Assembly: GCA_004402895.1 (NCBI GenBank) | Contig: SORT01000004.1 | Coordinates: 1-64,000, forward strand | Source: Fidelibacterota bacterium MT.SAG.3 | GTDB taxonomy: Bacteria > Fidelibacterota > SORT01 | DNA length: 64,000 bases | Reading direction: 5' to 3' | In this document: positions 29,562-40,426 of the stretch, in pieces | How the letters are laid out: each line of letters starts with the position of its first letter | Numbering within the stretch: the stretch's first letter is position 1 | Position numbers and translations under genes: made by a program | Notes under the pieces: generated by a model | Seen by the model: the letters and a program-made list of their open reading frames with translations, nothing else | Told to the model about the DNA's origin: nothing | Databases searched by the model: none

Positions 29562-30161
29562 TTAATGATTCATCTCTTTCAACAAGTCTCTGAGTTTTAG
29601 TCTCCCCCTGTTGACCCGAGACTTTATTGTTCCGAGCGGCACTCCAACTATCATACTAATTTCATCATAAGAAAGTTCCTGAATATCTCTAAGAATTATG
29701 ACCGTCCGGAACTTTTCCGGTAATTGTTGTATGGCTGCTTGAACGATCTTTTCGGTAAAAAGAGTATCTACATCTTCTTCAGGAGTTTTGTCACTTGCCG
29801 GCAACTCGAATTCTTTTTCATCGGGACCCATTCTGGAAATTGAGAATATCCGGCGTCTTTTCCGTTTACGCAGCTCTGTTTTAGCTAAATTCCCTGCTAT
29901 AGTGTATATCCAGGTTGAAAATCGCGCTATATTTTCATAAGCATTCTTATTTTTATAAACTTTCAGGAATGTATCCTGCACAATATCTTCCGCTTCGTCC
30001 ATCTGACCTAAAAATCTGAATACGAAATTCACGAGCCTGTCCTTGTAACGGTGAATGATCTCTTCAAATGCATATTCATCACCGTTTTGGAATCGAGCGA
30101 TCAGATCCTCATCACTGAATTTATTACTCTCCTCAGGCAACGGCTTCACCTTTTTTATCAA
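29562..30161 (-). CDS. ECF RNA polymerase sigma factor (RpoE-like)
   Basis: DEAEDIVQDTFLKVYKN, ARFSTWIYTIAGN, LSYDEISMIVGVPLGTIKSRVNRGR. Confidence 0.95.
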   Translation of the reverse strand: MIKKVKPLPEESNKFSDEDLIARFQNGDEYAFEEIIHRYKDRLVNFVFRFLGQMDEAEDIVQDTFLKVYKNKNAYENIARFSTWIYTIAGNLAKTELRKRKRRRIFSISRMGPDEKEFELPASDKTPEEDVDTLFTEKIVQAAIQQLPEKFRTVIILRDIQELSYDEISMIVGVPLGTIKSRVNRGRLKLRDLLKEMNH

Positions 30162-31155
30162 ACATTTTCAGTACCAGCTCGGTAAAAATTACTCGATGAG
30201 GAATCTTGGTCTGTTTGATCTTGAGATCTGATTCTCTTACCAATATAAGAGATTCAACCAGATCAGCCCGTTTCCAATATTTTGCGGCATCCTTCTTATT
30301 TTGCTCCCTCGGAGACCAACGAGCAGAGGAATTACTTCCTGTTTCCAAATAAACCAGAGTGTTCATTATAAAATTATAAATTGTTATTGTAATCGCTGTA
30401 GGTTTTTCTCCTCTCTCGAGCATATTATCAATTGCAGATAATGTCCAGTTCAAATCCTTGTTTGCGAAATACTTTTCTAAATCAAACGGAGAAAGCTGAC
30501 GTGAGAAGCCGATAGCTTCTTTCACATCATTCTCTTCGATTAATTCTTTCTCGCCGATAAATATGGATAATTTTTCTATCTCCATATCTATCATCTGAAG
30601 CGTATCTCCTGCATATTCGGCGATCAACCCGGAAGCGTCACGCGATATATTTTTATCTCTCGATTTTGCCAACAGTGTTATCCACTGAGGCATTTTATTT
30701 GCGAAGGGGGTCTCTATTTTCACGCTCATAAGATTTTTATTTATCGAAGAATACCATTTTCTGCGGGCATCAAAATTCAATGATACGAGAATGACGCAAT
30801 TATCAAGAATGGGATCGTTCATATATTGCGCCAAACCTTTTATTCCTTGCTCGTTCATTCGCTGAACGTCGTGTATTACGATCAGCTTTTTATTCGTGAA
30901 AAGATTTGCGGTCGACAGAGAATTAATTATATTTTCTGCCTTATCCGAGGCTGCATGAAACGTCTCTAACGTATAATCAGAGTCATCAGAGCCGTGAAAT
31001 TGCTTTTTTACCTTATCTATGAACCTATCACGAAGATAAGAATCCGCCCATAGCTTCCTGCCTGCTAATAGATAAACAGGTTTTAACCCATCTCTTTTCA
31101 GTGACCGTTCAGCATCACTGTAATTTTGAGGCGCTGAACCGCTCGTTTTAGCCAT
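30133..31155 (-). CDS. holA: DNA polymerase III subunit delta
   Basis: HolA-like architecture; LKRDGLKPVYLLAGRKLWADSYLRDRF and EIEKLSIFIGEKELIEENDV. Confidence 0.85.
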   Translation of the reverse strand: MAKTSGSAPQNYSDAERSLKRDGLKPVYLLAGRKLWADSYLRDRFIDKVKKQFHGSDDSDYTLETFHAASDKAENIINSLSTANLFTNKKLIVIHDVQRMNEQGIKGLAQYMNDPILDNCVILVSLNFDARRKWYSSINKNLMSVKIETPFANKMPQWITLLAKSRDKNISRDASGLIAEYAGDTLQMIDMEIEKLSIFIGEKELIEENDVKEAIGFSRQLSPFDLEKYFANKDLNWTLSAIDNMLERGEKPTAITITIYNFIMNTLVYLETGSNSSARWSPREQNKKDAAKYWKRADLVESLILVRESDLKIKQTKIPHRVIFTELVLKMFDKKGEAVA

Positions 31156-31279
31156 CACTTTCACCACTAAGACGCTTTTTTTCTTCGTTTTTCTTAACAG
31201 CCATTCTCAGCGTAAATGCGAACCCTCCCCAAACGAAACCAAGAAATAACACCATGGTCACTATTGTATTAAGCTCCAT
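31148..31279 (-). CDS. MetS-like small subunit of NSS-family transporter, 43 aa (MELNTIVTMVLFLGFVWGGFAFTLRMAVKKNEEKKRLSGESDG)
   Basis: Single TM with WGGF motif, start overlaps NSS transporter stop (CAAGATGGAGCTTAA); not in ORF track. Confidence 0.75.
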   Translation of the reverse strand: MELNTIVTMVLFLGFVWGGFAFTLRMAVKKNEEKKRLSGESDG

Positions 31280-32744
31280 CTTGCGATTCTCCGTTTGAGG
31301 TCATTTTAACGAGCATCTTGTTAAAAACAATAAAAAAAGTTATGACCACCCCCCACTGCAGCAGAGTGGTACCAATATTATAAGTGTGGAACGGATTCCA
31401 TATGGCATCCGGATCAAATTCTGTTGCCGAACGCCAAAACCACCACCCGAGCATAACAGCAAATTCTATCGGAATCAACCATTTTATTATGATCGAGAAC
31501 CATCTCCCTGCCTGAATATCATTTCCTTCAACATTCACAAGCTCTTTTCTGAATTTGTCTGCTCCGTACTTAATTACAGCCAATGCGACGAAGAGTCCGC
31601 TGACCATCAATCCGATACCCCACACCCAATCCTGATTGTTGAAAAACCCAAGCCAGACAGCTGAAGGAATTCCAAGTAAAAAACCGGTTACGCCGACCAC
31701 CTTTATAGCCTTCTTTCTATTCATACCCATGTCCATGAATATCCGTGTCGACAGCTCTATCATCGCTAACAGAGATGAAAAGGCAGCTAACGACAGCGCT
31801 AAAAAGAATAAAGTTTCGAAAATCGCTCCTCCCGGCATTTTTTCGAAGAGCTGCGGAATCACGATAAAAGTCAGTCCGGTATTTCCCGCGCCCAATGAAT
31901 CCATTGCTACCGATGCGGATGCGGAGAGCGCGAATACCGTTGGTATCACTGCTAATCCTGCAAGCAGCGACGCAGCGTTGTTTCCGAATCCCGCTATGAC
32001 CGAGTTTAGAACTATATCTTCTTTTTTATCCATATATATAGCGTACGTCATGAGCAGACCCCATCCAGCCCCTGTTGACCATGCAGATTGGGAAAGCCCC
32101 TCCAGCCATACCCGATGGTCTTTTAACTTTTCAAAATCAACACTAAAGAGATAGTTCAAACCTTCGGCGGCGCCGGGAAGTGTCAGCGCCCTGACAGCTG
32201 CGATAATTAAAAGTAAAAACAGTAATGGCACCACAACTTTATTTACTTTCTCTATGCCGCCTCTGACGCCTCTATGAATTACAAACGCGCCTATAGACAT
32301 AGCGAGGAAATGAAAGAAAACCGGTCCATAACCGGAAGAAGTATATCTGCTCCATTCGGCGGCATGATCCAGTCCCGCAAGTCCGCTCGTCAATGAGGTG
32401 TAGAAATACCGTATGCTCCAGCCCGTTACCACGGAATAATAAAACATGATACCCATTGTACAGAATGCCACAAAGGCGCCCATCCATGCGAATTTCGGAC
32501 CCATGATAGCTATGAAAGAACCGATAACTCCTTTGCGTGATTTTCTTCCCATAGCGTATTCGGCGATTATAAGCGGTATAGACCACAGGAATAAGAAGAC
32601 GATCCATGGGATCAGGAATGAACCACCCCCATTCTCCGCCGCGATCCGCGGGAACCGCCATATATTTCCCGCGCCGATTGCCATACCAAGAGAGGCAAGT
32701 ATTAAAGCCCACCTGGAACTGAAAATTTCCCTTTGTTCACTCAT
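31269..32744 (-). CDS. sodium-dependent NSS/SNF-family transporter
   Basis: FSSRWALILASLGMAIGAGNIWRFPRIAAENGGGSFLIPW signature. Confidence 0.95.
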   Translation of the reverse strand: MSEQREIFSSRWALILASLGMAIGAGNIWRFPRIAAENGGGSFLIPWIVFLFLWSIPLIIAEYAMGRKSRKGVIGSFIAIMGPKFAWMGAFVAFCTMGIMFYYSVVTGWSIRYFYTSLTSGLAGLDHAAEWSRYTSSGYGPVFFHFLAMSIGAFVIHRGVRGGIEKVNKVVVPLLFLLLIIAAVRALTLPGAAEGLNYLFSVDFEKLKDHRVWLEGLSQSAWSTGAGWGLLMTYAIYMDKKEDIVLNSVIAGFGNNAASLLAGLAVIPTVFALSASASVAMDSLGAGNTGLTFIVIPQLFEKMPGGAIFETLFFLALSLAAFSSLLAMIELSTRIFMDMGMNRKKAIKVVGVTGFLLGIPSAVWLGFFNNQDWVWGIGLMVSGLFVALAVIKYGADKFRKELVNVEGNDIQAGRWFSIIIKWLIPIEFAVMLGWWFWRSATEFDPDAIWNPFHTYNIGTTLLQWGVVITFFIVFNKMLVKMTSNGESQDGA

Positions 32745-32759
32745 TTAATCACCTGTTTG

Positions 32760-33581
32760 TCAAACATATAATATCGTAACTACTCCGAGGGTTATACAAT
32801 ACCAGCTGAAATAATGAAGCTTCCCTCTCTTCATAATTCCCATAAGAAGCCGAATTGCTACTATACCCGTCAAAAACGAGGCAACAATTCCTACGCCGGC
32901 TACTGATAAACTCAATTCTTGCAACCCATATTCCATTATGTCAATAATCTGAAGCAGGGTTGCGCCCGCTATTGCCGGAATCGCAAGTAAAAAAGAAAAT
33001 CGCGCCGCTTCTTCTCCCGAGACTCCTCTCAGCATCCCTGCTCCTATAGTCGAACCGGCTCGTGATATACCCGGTATTATTGCAAACGCCTGAGCAAATC
33101 CAATTGTCAATGCACTGCCTACCCCTATTTTAGCAGATCTGTTTGTAGCGAACTTTGTAGAAAATAGTATAATCCCCGTGAAAATAAAAGCATATCCGAC
33201 ATATTTAGGGGCGCTGAACAGCATTTCAAAATTATCTTTGAAGAGTATTCCGATAACTCCGGCTGGGAGTGTGGCTACCAAAATCATTATAAAGAGTCTG
33301 AATTGCTCGTCGGAATGATAAATTGCCGTAACATTTTTCGGGTTTCTGATCATCTTTATGACCGCAACTGTCATAACGCGGATATCTTGCCTGAACATCA
33401 CAAAAATACTCATCAGTGTTCCGAAATGAACGAATATCTCGAAAGAAATTCCTGATTTCTTGATTCCCAATAATGCCTGAGCTACGACTAAATGCCCGGA
33501 GCTGCTTATAGGCAAAAATTCGGTAAATCCTTGCAAGACTCCCAACAGCAAAGAGTCATTTAATGTCAACTGAGTTATCAT
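32760..33581 (-). CDS. uppP: undecaprenyl-diphosphatase
   Basis: LGVLQGFTEFLPISSSGHL and IIPGISRAGSTIGAGMLRG. Confidence 0.96.
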   Translation of the reverse strand: MITQLTLNDSLLLGVLQGFTEFLPISSSGHLVVAQALLGIKKSGISFEIFVHFGTLMSIFVMFRQDIRVMTVAVIKMIRNPKNVTAIYHSDEQFRLFIMILVATLPAGVIGILFKDNFEMLFSAPKYVGYAFIFTGIILFSTKFATNRSAKIGVGSALTIGFAQAFAIIPGISRAGSTIGAGMLRGVSGEEAARFSFLLAIPAIAGATLLQIIDIMEYGLQELSLSVAGVGIVASFLTGIVAIRLLMGIMKRGKLHYFSWYCITLGVVTILYV

Positions 33582-33647
33582 AAAAGTAGGAAAGTGAATT
33601 TATCGGCAATCGATCCGATTAGCAAGGAATTTTAAGCTGTTGTCCGC

Positions 33648-34397
33648 CTACGGGTTTATCCTCATAAGACCCCACATTCTCCCCGATTTGTCCCCCTCCC
33701 GCCTATAGGAAAAATAATTTTCTTCGTCGCATTTGTTGCAAATGTCGCTTACCTCAATATTTTCGGGTAATATCCCTGATTTTTCCAACTGTGTCCGTAC
33801 AACGTCCTTCAAATTCAGATGCATTTTATCGTTCTTCGAGGGAGTCAGGAACCTTCTGTCAAACTGGTCTGCTACTTCACTGCTCACTTCATAGCATGAA
33901 GCTTCTATTGATGGTCCGATTCCGCATTTGATGTTCCCCGGATCGCTTCCGTATGATTCTAACATCAAACGAACAGCCTCTTCCGCAATGGCATCCCGTG
34001 TTCCTCTCCAACCGCAGTGGACAACAGCGCATACTTTTTCAACACTATCATATAAAAACAGCGGAAGACAATCGGCAGCGCTGACAATCAGTGATAGATC
34101 TTTCTTTGAAGTAATAAGCCCGTCACTCTCATCAAACAGTCCCGGTTCATTTACCTGCCTGACATTTCGGGAGTGAATCTGTTTGCCGACGGCAATTTTA
34201 TCAGCGCTTGTCCCGGCTGCATTGAAGAACAGCTCCCGATTTTTACGCACTTCATCAACATCGGCGAATTTTGTGAAGCCGAGATTCAGTTTAGAATCAG
34301 AGTTTTGAATTGTGCTGAACAGGCAAGTCAATTCTTCGTATTGCTGAAATATTTCAAATTCCCAAAACCTTAAATTATCGGCAGATCTGTAAGGCAT
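33648..34397 (-). CDS. pgeF: PgeF/YfiH multicopper polyphenol oxidase-fold protein
   Basis: ADCLPLFLYD, VHCGWRGT, GIGPSIEASCYEV, FSYRREGDKSGRMWGLM. Confidence 0.92.
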   Translation of the reverse strand: MPYRSADNLRFWEFEIFQQYEELTCLFSTIQNSDSKLNLGFTKFADVDEVRKNRELFFNAAGTSADKIAVGKQIHSRNVRQVNEPGLFDESDGLITSKKDLSLIVSAADCLPLFLYDSVEKVCAVVHCGWRGTRDAIAEEAVRLMLESYGSDPGNIKCGIGPSIEASCYEVSSEVADQFDRRFLTPSKNDKMHLNLKDVVRTQLEKSGILPENIEVSDICNKCDEENYFSYRREGDKSGRMWGLMRINP

Positions 34398-34406
34398 ATT
34401 AGGGAA

Positions 34407-36293
34407 TTAATTTATCTTAACTATTTCTTTATTGGAAAATTCGAGAATATGAATTGAATTATTTACTCTTTTGGAATATCCGGTAAAATTGATCATACCC
34501 GATACACCGTTGAAATCATTCAATTCAGTCAGCTTATCTTTGAAGTCTTCTCTCGTTCTAACCTTATCCCCTATCAATTGTAAAACCATATTCATGCAGT
34601 CGTAACCGAATATATCAGTACGAAACGGCTCCTCATTGTATAATTCTTTATATCTATTCTTCAGGTTTTGTAACGCCAAGTTATCGGCGCCCCTGTATAT
34701 ATCCGAAGTAAAGGCAACGCCGTCCAAGTATCTTGAAATATCCTTGTCGAAGAGCATATCTTCATCATACCAGTTCTGTCCTCCAAGAATTTGAGTTTTA
34801 AAATTCCAGAAAGCGAACTGCGGAGCTAAATATTTTATCTCCCCGAATTCTATCGGAAGATAGAAACCATCTATGACATCTAATATCACTTTTCCGGAAT
34901 CTATTTCTTCGACAGGTTTTGAAAGCTCCGTCAACATCTCCATCATCACCGAATCACTTAAAGTGGTGTCAGCTAATATTGCTGCTGAATCGGGCGGTTC
35001 CTCCGCCAGATACAATTCTTCCCGAATTCGGAAACCTATTCTTCTGAATTGCTTGAACTGCAATCTCAGGTTTTTGGGTTCTCCGTAATACCAACTCTGA
35101 GCGACAATTTCTCCACCCCGCGCATCGATCTCCCTCGCAAAGCTATCCGTCATTTGCTTGCCGTAATCGTTAGCCGGCGATAATATCGCTATCTTCTTAA
35201 GCCCGAGGGAATCGATTGCAAATTTGGCTAATGCCTTCCCCCTTACTGTGAGATCAGAGTTTGCCTGAAATGAATATGAACCTATTCCAGCGATACCATC
35301 TTTTGTAGCGGTAGGTGATATCATGGGTAATCCGGCGCTGTTCGCTATTGCCGCGGCTGAGGTTGCGTTATCGGACATCATCGGTCCAATCACTACCATC
35401 ACGGATGGGTCTTCCGCAAATTTCATCATCTCCTTCACGGTCTTTACCTGATCAGATTCGTTATCCATTATAGTTAATTTGAACATTTTCCTGATTTCGG
35501 ACGGTTGTTCATTAAAAGCCGTTTTTATACCCCTGAGGATGTTCAAGCCGTTTTCGGCGTTTTCTCCCGTCAATGGTAATAATACGCCAATATTTACCGT
35601 ACTCGTACCCTTCAACAGTTTCCCATCTCTAATCCGTTGGATATCCTCTTTAAAAGGGGGATTTTTATAGATGGAAAGAAATGAGCCTGCTTCCTTTTTG
35701 GCGAGTTCAGTTGCGCCGATTTTGTACAGATTTTCAGATAACTTTAGAGTCAAATATGCTTTTTCAACAATGTTAACCGTTTCCCTTCTCTGTTTCCTGA
35801 TATCATCGAGCGTAACCTTATTTTCCAATATATATCCTGCCAATGTTAACCCCTTAGTGCGCAACGGAGCGCTTCTCGCATTGACAGCAACCGTCAAAAA
35901 TTCCCTGGTTGCCTTAGGGAATTCACCCAACCTATAATATATTTCACCCAGATTATGCCTTGCGTTCTCAGCAAGCGGGTCATCGTGATAGTTTATCAGA
36001 AAATCTTTTTGAACCCTTTTTGCCCTGTCATATTTACCCAATTTGTATAGCGTTTTACCGAACATGAGATGATTGATTCTCTTGCTGGAATAATCAAACC
36101 TTATCTTATACAAATCCTCTAAAATCGACAGCGCCGAAGAATACTCGCCTTTTTTATATTCTTCTACGGCTTTTTTTGAGAGGCTCTCAACCGCTAAATT
36201 ATCTATACCCGTCTGAGCGTATGACAGAGTACAGACGAGTAGAGAAATTGCAAACGACCTGCCTAACTTTTGACTTATATTTCTTAAGTTCAT
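34407..36293 (-). CDS. TPR plus periplasmic-binding-fold (LpoA/branched-chain amino-acid receptor-like) protein
   Basis: STVNIGVLLPLTGENAENGLNILRGIKTAFNE, VVIGPMMSDNATSAAAIANSAGLPMISPTAT. Confidence 0.82.
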   Translation of the reverse strand: MNLRNISQKLGRSFAISLLVCTLSYAQTGIDNLAVESLSKKAVEEYKKGEYSSALSILEDLYKIRFDYSSKRINHLMFGKTLYKLGKYDRAKRVQKDFLINYHDDPLAENARHNLGEIYYRLGEFPKATREFLTVAVNARSAPLRTKGLTLAGYILENKVTLDDIRKQRRETVNIVEKAYLTLKLSENLYKIGATELAKKEAGSFLSIYKNPPFKEDIQRIRDGKLLKGTSTVNIGVLLPLTGENAENGLNILRGIKTAFNEQPSEIRKMFKLTIMDNESDQVKTVKEMMKFAEDPSVMVVIGPMMSDNATSAAAIANSAGLPMISPTATKDGIAGIGSYSFQANSDLTVRGKALAKFAIDSLGLKKIAILSPANDYGKQMTDSFAREIDARGGEIVAQSWYYGEPKNLRLQFKQFRRIGFRIREELYLAEEPPDSAAILADTTLSDSVMMEMLTELSKPVEEIDSGKVILDVIDGFYLPIEFGEIKYLAPQFAFWNFKTQILGGQNWYDEDMLFDKDISRYLDGVAFTSDIYRGADNLALQNLKNRYKELYNEEPFRTDIFGYDCMNMVLQLIGDKVRTREDFKDKLTELNDFNGVSGMINFTGYSKRVNNSIHILEFSNKEIVKIN

Positions 36294-38116
36294 TCCACCG
36301 TCACGCTTTTAGCAAGATTTCTCGGCTGATCCACGTTGCAACCTCTTAGAATAGCGATATAATACGCTAACAGTTGGAGGGGAATTACCGCAACGATAGG
36401 AAGGAAATGACTCTCAACTTTCGGGATGGTTATTACCCAATCTGCGATCCTTCCAATATCTTTATCTCCTTCGGTTGCAATTGCAATTACTGATCCGTTC
36501 CTTGCCTTCACCTGTTCGATATTATTGATGACCTTATCATAAGTTCTGTCTTGCGGCGCTATCACAACTACCGGCATCTTCTCGTCTATCAGTGCAATGG
36601 GACCATGTTTTATCTCCGCTGCCGGGTATCCCTCAGCATGTATGTATGAAATTTCCTTAAGCTTCAATGCCCCTTCAAGAGCGACCGGATAATTAAAACC
36701 TCGTCCAAGATATAGAAAATTATCCGCATGTTTGAATATTTCAGCTATCTTTTTTATCTCTCCTGAAGAATCGAGGACTGACTGAGCGAGATCCGGTAAT
36801 TTGTTCATATCATTGACAAATTTCTTACCCTCCGCTAAGGTTTGGTTTTTTCGTCGTCCTAACAGTTGCGCGAGAAGAGTCAGCACCGCCACCTGAGAAG
36901 TAAATGCCTTGGTCGATGCAACTCCGATCTCAGGTCCCGCATGAATATAAACTCCACCATCCGTTTCTCTTGCGATAGAACTTCCGACTACATTACAGAT
37001 TCCAAGCACGGTCGCGCCCTTCTCCTTAGCCATTCTTATTGCCGCCAAAGTGTCGGCAGTTTCCCCCGACTGGCTTATGGCAAGAACGACTGTATTCTGA
37101 TCTATTATGGGATCTTTATACCTGAATTCTGACGCATATTCTACCTCGACAGGTATCCCCGCCATACTTTCAATCACACCTTCGCCTATCATGGCAGCGT
37201 GGTAAGATGTCCCGCAAGCTGTTATATAAAATTGTGAAGCGGATTCAATATTGTGCACATAATCACGTAGTCCTCCGAGTTTTGCCGTTCCGTTTTTCAG
37301 GTCTAACCTGCCCCGGATCGCATCTTTTAAAGTATCGCACTGTTCGTTGATCTCTTTCAGCATGAAATGTTTATAACCGCCTTTTTCTATTCTGCCGATA
37401 TCCCATAGAATTTTTTTCACTTCCTTAGCCACGGGGATATTATTACTGTCAATTGTTTCCACTCCTTCGCCCGTCACTATCGCTAACTCTCCGTCGTCAA
37501 TGTAAATAACATCTTTTGTAAATTCTAAAATTGCCGCTACATCCGAAGCGATATAAAATTCGTCACCCGCTAATCCGGCGATTAGAGGGGGACCCAAACG
37601 TGTCGCAACTATCTTCCCCGGTTCGTTACCCGCCATAACGGCGATCGCGTATGACCCGATGATCCTCGAAGTCGCTTCTGCGACCGCTTCCTCCAAATTT
37701 CCCTTGTACAGGTACTCAATAAGATTTACAAGAACCTCAGAATCAGTTTCAGTTTTGAATTTGATTTTTTCTTTTTGGAGATATTTTCTAAGAGACTGAT
37801 AATTTTCAATTATTCCATTGTGAACCATTACAATCTTGCCGTTGAAGCTGATATGAGGATGAGCGTTCAATTTACTCGGTACCCCGTGAGTTGCCCATCT
37901 TGTATGTCCGATTACTGCTTCACCGCGCAGCCCACTTTTTGCAATCGCCCGGTTTAGCTGCTCTATCTTCCCTTTCTGCTTGGTCACTTTCAACCTGCCG
38001 TTACTCTGAACAGCTATGCCCGCCGAATCGTATCCTCTATATTCCAACCTCATTAATCCGTTCATCACCATCGGCACACCGTTTTTCTTTCCAACATATC
38101 CTACAATTCCGCACAT
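36290..38116 (-). CDS. glmS: glutamine-fructose-6-phosphate aminotransferase
   Basis: MCGIVGYVG..., LEYRGYDSAGIAV, QSGETADTLAAIRMAK, NLAKSVTVE C-terminus. Confidence 0.98.
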   Translation of the reverse strand: MCGIVGYVGKKNGVPMVMNGLMRLEYRGYDSAGIAVQSNGRLKVTKQKGKIEQLNRAIAKSGLRGEAVIGHTRWATHGVPSKLNAHPHISFNGKIVMVHNGIIENYQSLRKYLQKEKIKFKTETDSEVLVNLIEYLYKGNLEEAVAEATSRIIGSYAIAVMAGNEPGKIVATRLGPPLIAGLAGDEFYIASDVAAILEFTKDVIYIDDGELAIVTGEGVETIDSNNIPVAKEVKKILWDIGRIEKGGYKHFMLKEINEQCDTLKDAIRGRLDLKNGTAKLGGLRDYVHNIESASQFYITACGTSYHAAMIGEGVIESMAGIPVEVEYASEFRYKDPIIDQNTVVLAISQSGETADTLAAIRMAKEKGATVLGICNVVGSSIARETDGGVYIHAGPEIGVASTKAFTSQVAVLTLLAQLLGRRKNQTLAEGKKFVNDMNKLPDLAQSVLDSSGEIKKIAEIFKHADNFLYLGRGFNYPVALEGALKLKEISYIHAEGYPAAEIKHGPIALIDEKMPVVVIAPQDRTYDKVINNIEQVKARNGSVIAIATEGDKDIGRIADWVITIPKVESHFLPIVAVIPLQLLAYYIAILRGCNVDQPRNLAKSVTVE

Positions 38117-38126
38117 AATCAGTTAA

Positions 38127-39683
38127 TCACTCCCATTCAATCGTTGCAGGTGGTTTAGAGCTAATATCATATAACACGCGGTTAACACCCTCTACTTCGT
38201 TAATGATCCTGTCTGAAATTTTACTTAATAGTTCAAGCGGAAGCCGCCCCCAATCAGCTGTCATACCATCGACGCTTGTTACGCTCCTTAGAGATATCAC
38301 CTTCGAATACGTTCTTTTGTCTCCCATGACTCCTACACTTCTCACGGGCAGTAATACGGCGAATGCCTGCCAAACTTTTTCATAATACCCTGATTTATGG
38401 AGCTCGCTAATGAATATATCATCAGCTGACCGAAGAAGTTCTAAGTCTGATTCAGTAACTTCTCCCGGACATCTTATAGCTAAACCCGGACCCGGAAACG
38501 GATGCCTGCCGATTACTTCCTCGGAAAGTCCGAATTCTCTTCCGACTATTCTAACTTCATCCTTGAACAGTTCCCTAAACGGCTCTATCAACTCGAACTT
38601 CATATCCTCAGGCAGTCCTCCAACATTATGGTGAGACTTTATTGTTTCGGACGGTCCTTTGACCGGATTACTCTCTATAACGTCCGGATATAAGGTTCCC
38701 TGCGCCAAAAATTTATGCTCGTCAAATTCGGCTGCGATATCATCAAACACATCTATGAAAGTCTTCCCGATCGCCTTCCTTTTAGCCTCCGGATCGCTTA
38801 TTCCGGCTAAAGCTGAATAAAAATTTTCCTTCCGCTCAAATAGTTGAACGTTCATGCCCTCTATTTCCGAAAACATCTTCATTGTTTTTTCCGCTTCATT
38901 CAATCTGAGCAAACCTGTGTCTATGAAAACACAAGTCACATTTTCACCAAGCGCTCTGTTCAATAAAACAGCCATTACAGTCGAATCCACACCTCCGCTG
39001 ACAGCGCATAACACTTTTTCATTCCCGACACGTTTCTTTATATCCTTTATTGAATCCTCTATAAAAACTCGAGTGGTCCAATCGCCTTCAATTTCAGAGA
39101 CCTTCCGCACAAAGTTCTCGATTATCAGAGATCCTTTTTCTGTATGCGCGACTTCGGGATGAAATTGAAGACCATAGATACTTTTTTCAATATGTCTTAT
39201 CGCTGCAAAATCAGAATTTTCAGTGTATCCGAGTTTTTTAAAGCCTTGCGGAAGCTCCTCGATCTTATCAGCATGACTCATCCATACGGTGGATTCGCCA
39301 TTGAAACCGTCAAAAAGCGCATCATCCTCAACTATAGTCAACTCCGCCCTTCCATATTCTTTTTTAGGCGCAGCTTTTATTTTTGCACCAAAATAATACC
39401 CGAGTAATTGCATTCCGTAGCATATCCCGAGGATCGGTATATCCATATCAATTATTTCTTGCGAGGCAATCGGAGCTTCATCGTCGTAAACACTCGACGG
39501 ACCGCCGGAGAGTATAAGCGCTTTCGGATTTAACTTCCGAATCTCTTCAATTGGCGTATCGAAAGGCACTATCTCCGAATAAATACGACTTTCTCTCACA
39601 CGGCGAGCTATTAGTTGCGTAAATTGGGAGCCGAAATCTAAAACTACTACTTTATCCTGATCTTTCATTTGGTAAGGTTCCAA
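38127..39683 (-). CDS. guaA: GMP synthase (glutamine-hydrolysing)
   Basis: VLDFGSQFTQLIARRVRE, GICYGMQ, AVSGGVDSTVMAVLL, KPPATIEWE C-terminus. Confidence 0.98.
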   Translation of the reverse strand: MEPYQMKDQDKVVVLDFGSQFTQLIARRVRESRIYSEIVPFDTPIEEIRKLNPKALILSGGPSSVYDDEAPIASQEIIDMDIPILGICYGMQLLGYYFGAKIKAAPKKEYGRAELTIVEDDALFDGFNGESTVWMSHADKIEELPQGFKKLGYTENSDFAAIRHIEKSIYGLQFHPEVAHTEKGSLIIENFVRKVSEIEGDWTTRVFIEDSIKDIKKRVGNEKVLCAVSGGVDSTVMAVLLNRALGENVTCVFIDTGLLRLNEAEKTMKMFSEIEGMNVQLFERKENFYSALAGISDPEAKRKAIGKTFIDVFDDIAAEFDEHKFLAQGTLYPDVIESNPVKGPSETIKSHHNVGGLPEDMKFELIEPFRELFKDEVRIVGREFGLSEEVIGRHPFPGPGLAIRCPGEVTESDLELLRSADDIFISELHKSGYYEKVWQAFAVLLPVRSVGVMGDKRTYSKVISLRSVTSVDGMTADWGRLPLELLSKISDRIINEVEGVNRVLYDISSKPPATIEWE

Positions 39684-40426
39684 CTCTTTATAAGCTCTAT
39701 ATTCGCATAATCCGTAAGATCAAACTGGATAGGGGTCACAGATACCATATTATTGAAGATAGCACTGTCATCAACCGAATCACCTTGCTTCATCTTTACT
39801 TTTTCACCTGCCATCCAATAATATGTGCGTCCCCAGGGATCGGTTCTTTTATCAAATAATTCATGGTATACTGCTTTGCCTTGTTGGGTAGTCAGTACTC
39901 CCTCGATTTCTTCTTCAGCAACATTGGGCACATTTACGTTCAAAAGGGTACCGATCGGTAACCCTTTCTCAAGAACTATCTTGATCAATTTCTTGGCAAA
40001 TTTTGCAGAATAAGCAAAATCAGGATTTTTATAGGCTGCAAGGGAGATAGCTATTGACGGTATTTCAAGAATCGTTCCCTCAGTCGCTGCGCTTACTGTA
40101 CCGGAATATATAATGCTTATGCCGGTATTATTACCCAAATTTATCCCTGAAATTACTATATCGGGCTTCTCATCAAGCAATGCCCAAACTGCTATCTTTA
40201 CGCAATCAGCCGGTGTACCGCTTACCGCATAACCGAAAAAATCGCCGCGCCTGTTTACTTTTTCGACTCTAAGGGGGTCTGTAAGGGTAATCGCATGTCC
40301 CACCGCGCTCATCTCCGTGGCAGGAGCAACCACATTCACCTCTCCCAATGACTTGATACTCTCGTATAAGGCAATAATTCCCGGAGCGTATATACCATCA
40401 TCATTGGTAAGCAGAATTTTAATCAT
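39665..40426 (-). CDS. surE: 5'/3'-nucleotidase SurE
   Basis: KILLTNDDGIYAPGI, VSGTPADCVK, VISGINLGNNTG, YSGTVSAATEG. Confidence 0.97.
   Translation of the reverse strand: MIKILLTNDDGIYAPGIIALYESIKSLGEVNVVAPATEMSAVGHAITLTDPLRVEKVNRRGDFFGYAVSGTPADCVKIAVWALLDEKPDIVISGINLGNNTGISIIYSGTVSAATEGTILEIPSIAISLAAYKNPDFAYSAKFAKKLIKIVLEKGLPIGTLLNVNVPNVAEEEIEGVLTTQQGKAVYHELFDKRTDPWGRTYYWMAGEKVKMKQGDSVDDSAIFNNMVSVTPIQFDLTDYANIELIKSWNLTK

Noticed and set aside
31636-32154. Plus-strand ORF of 172 aa opposite the NSS transporter
   Set aside because: Antisense shadow of a well-supported transporter gene.
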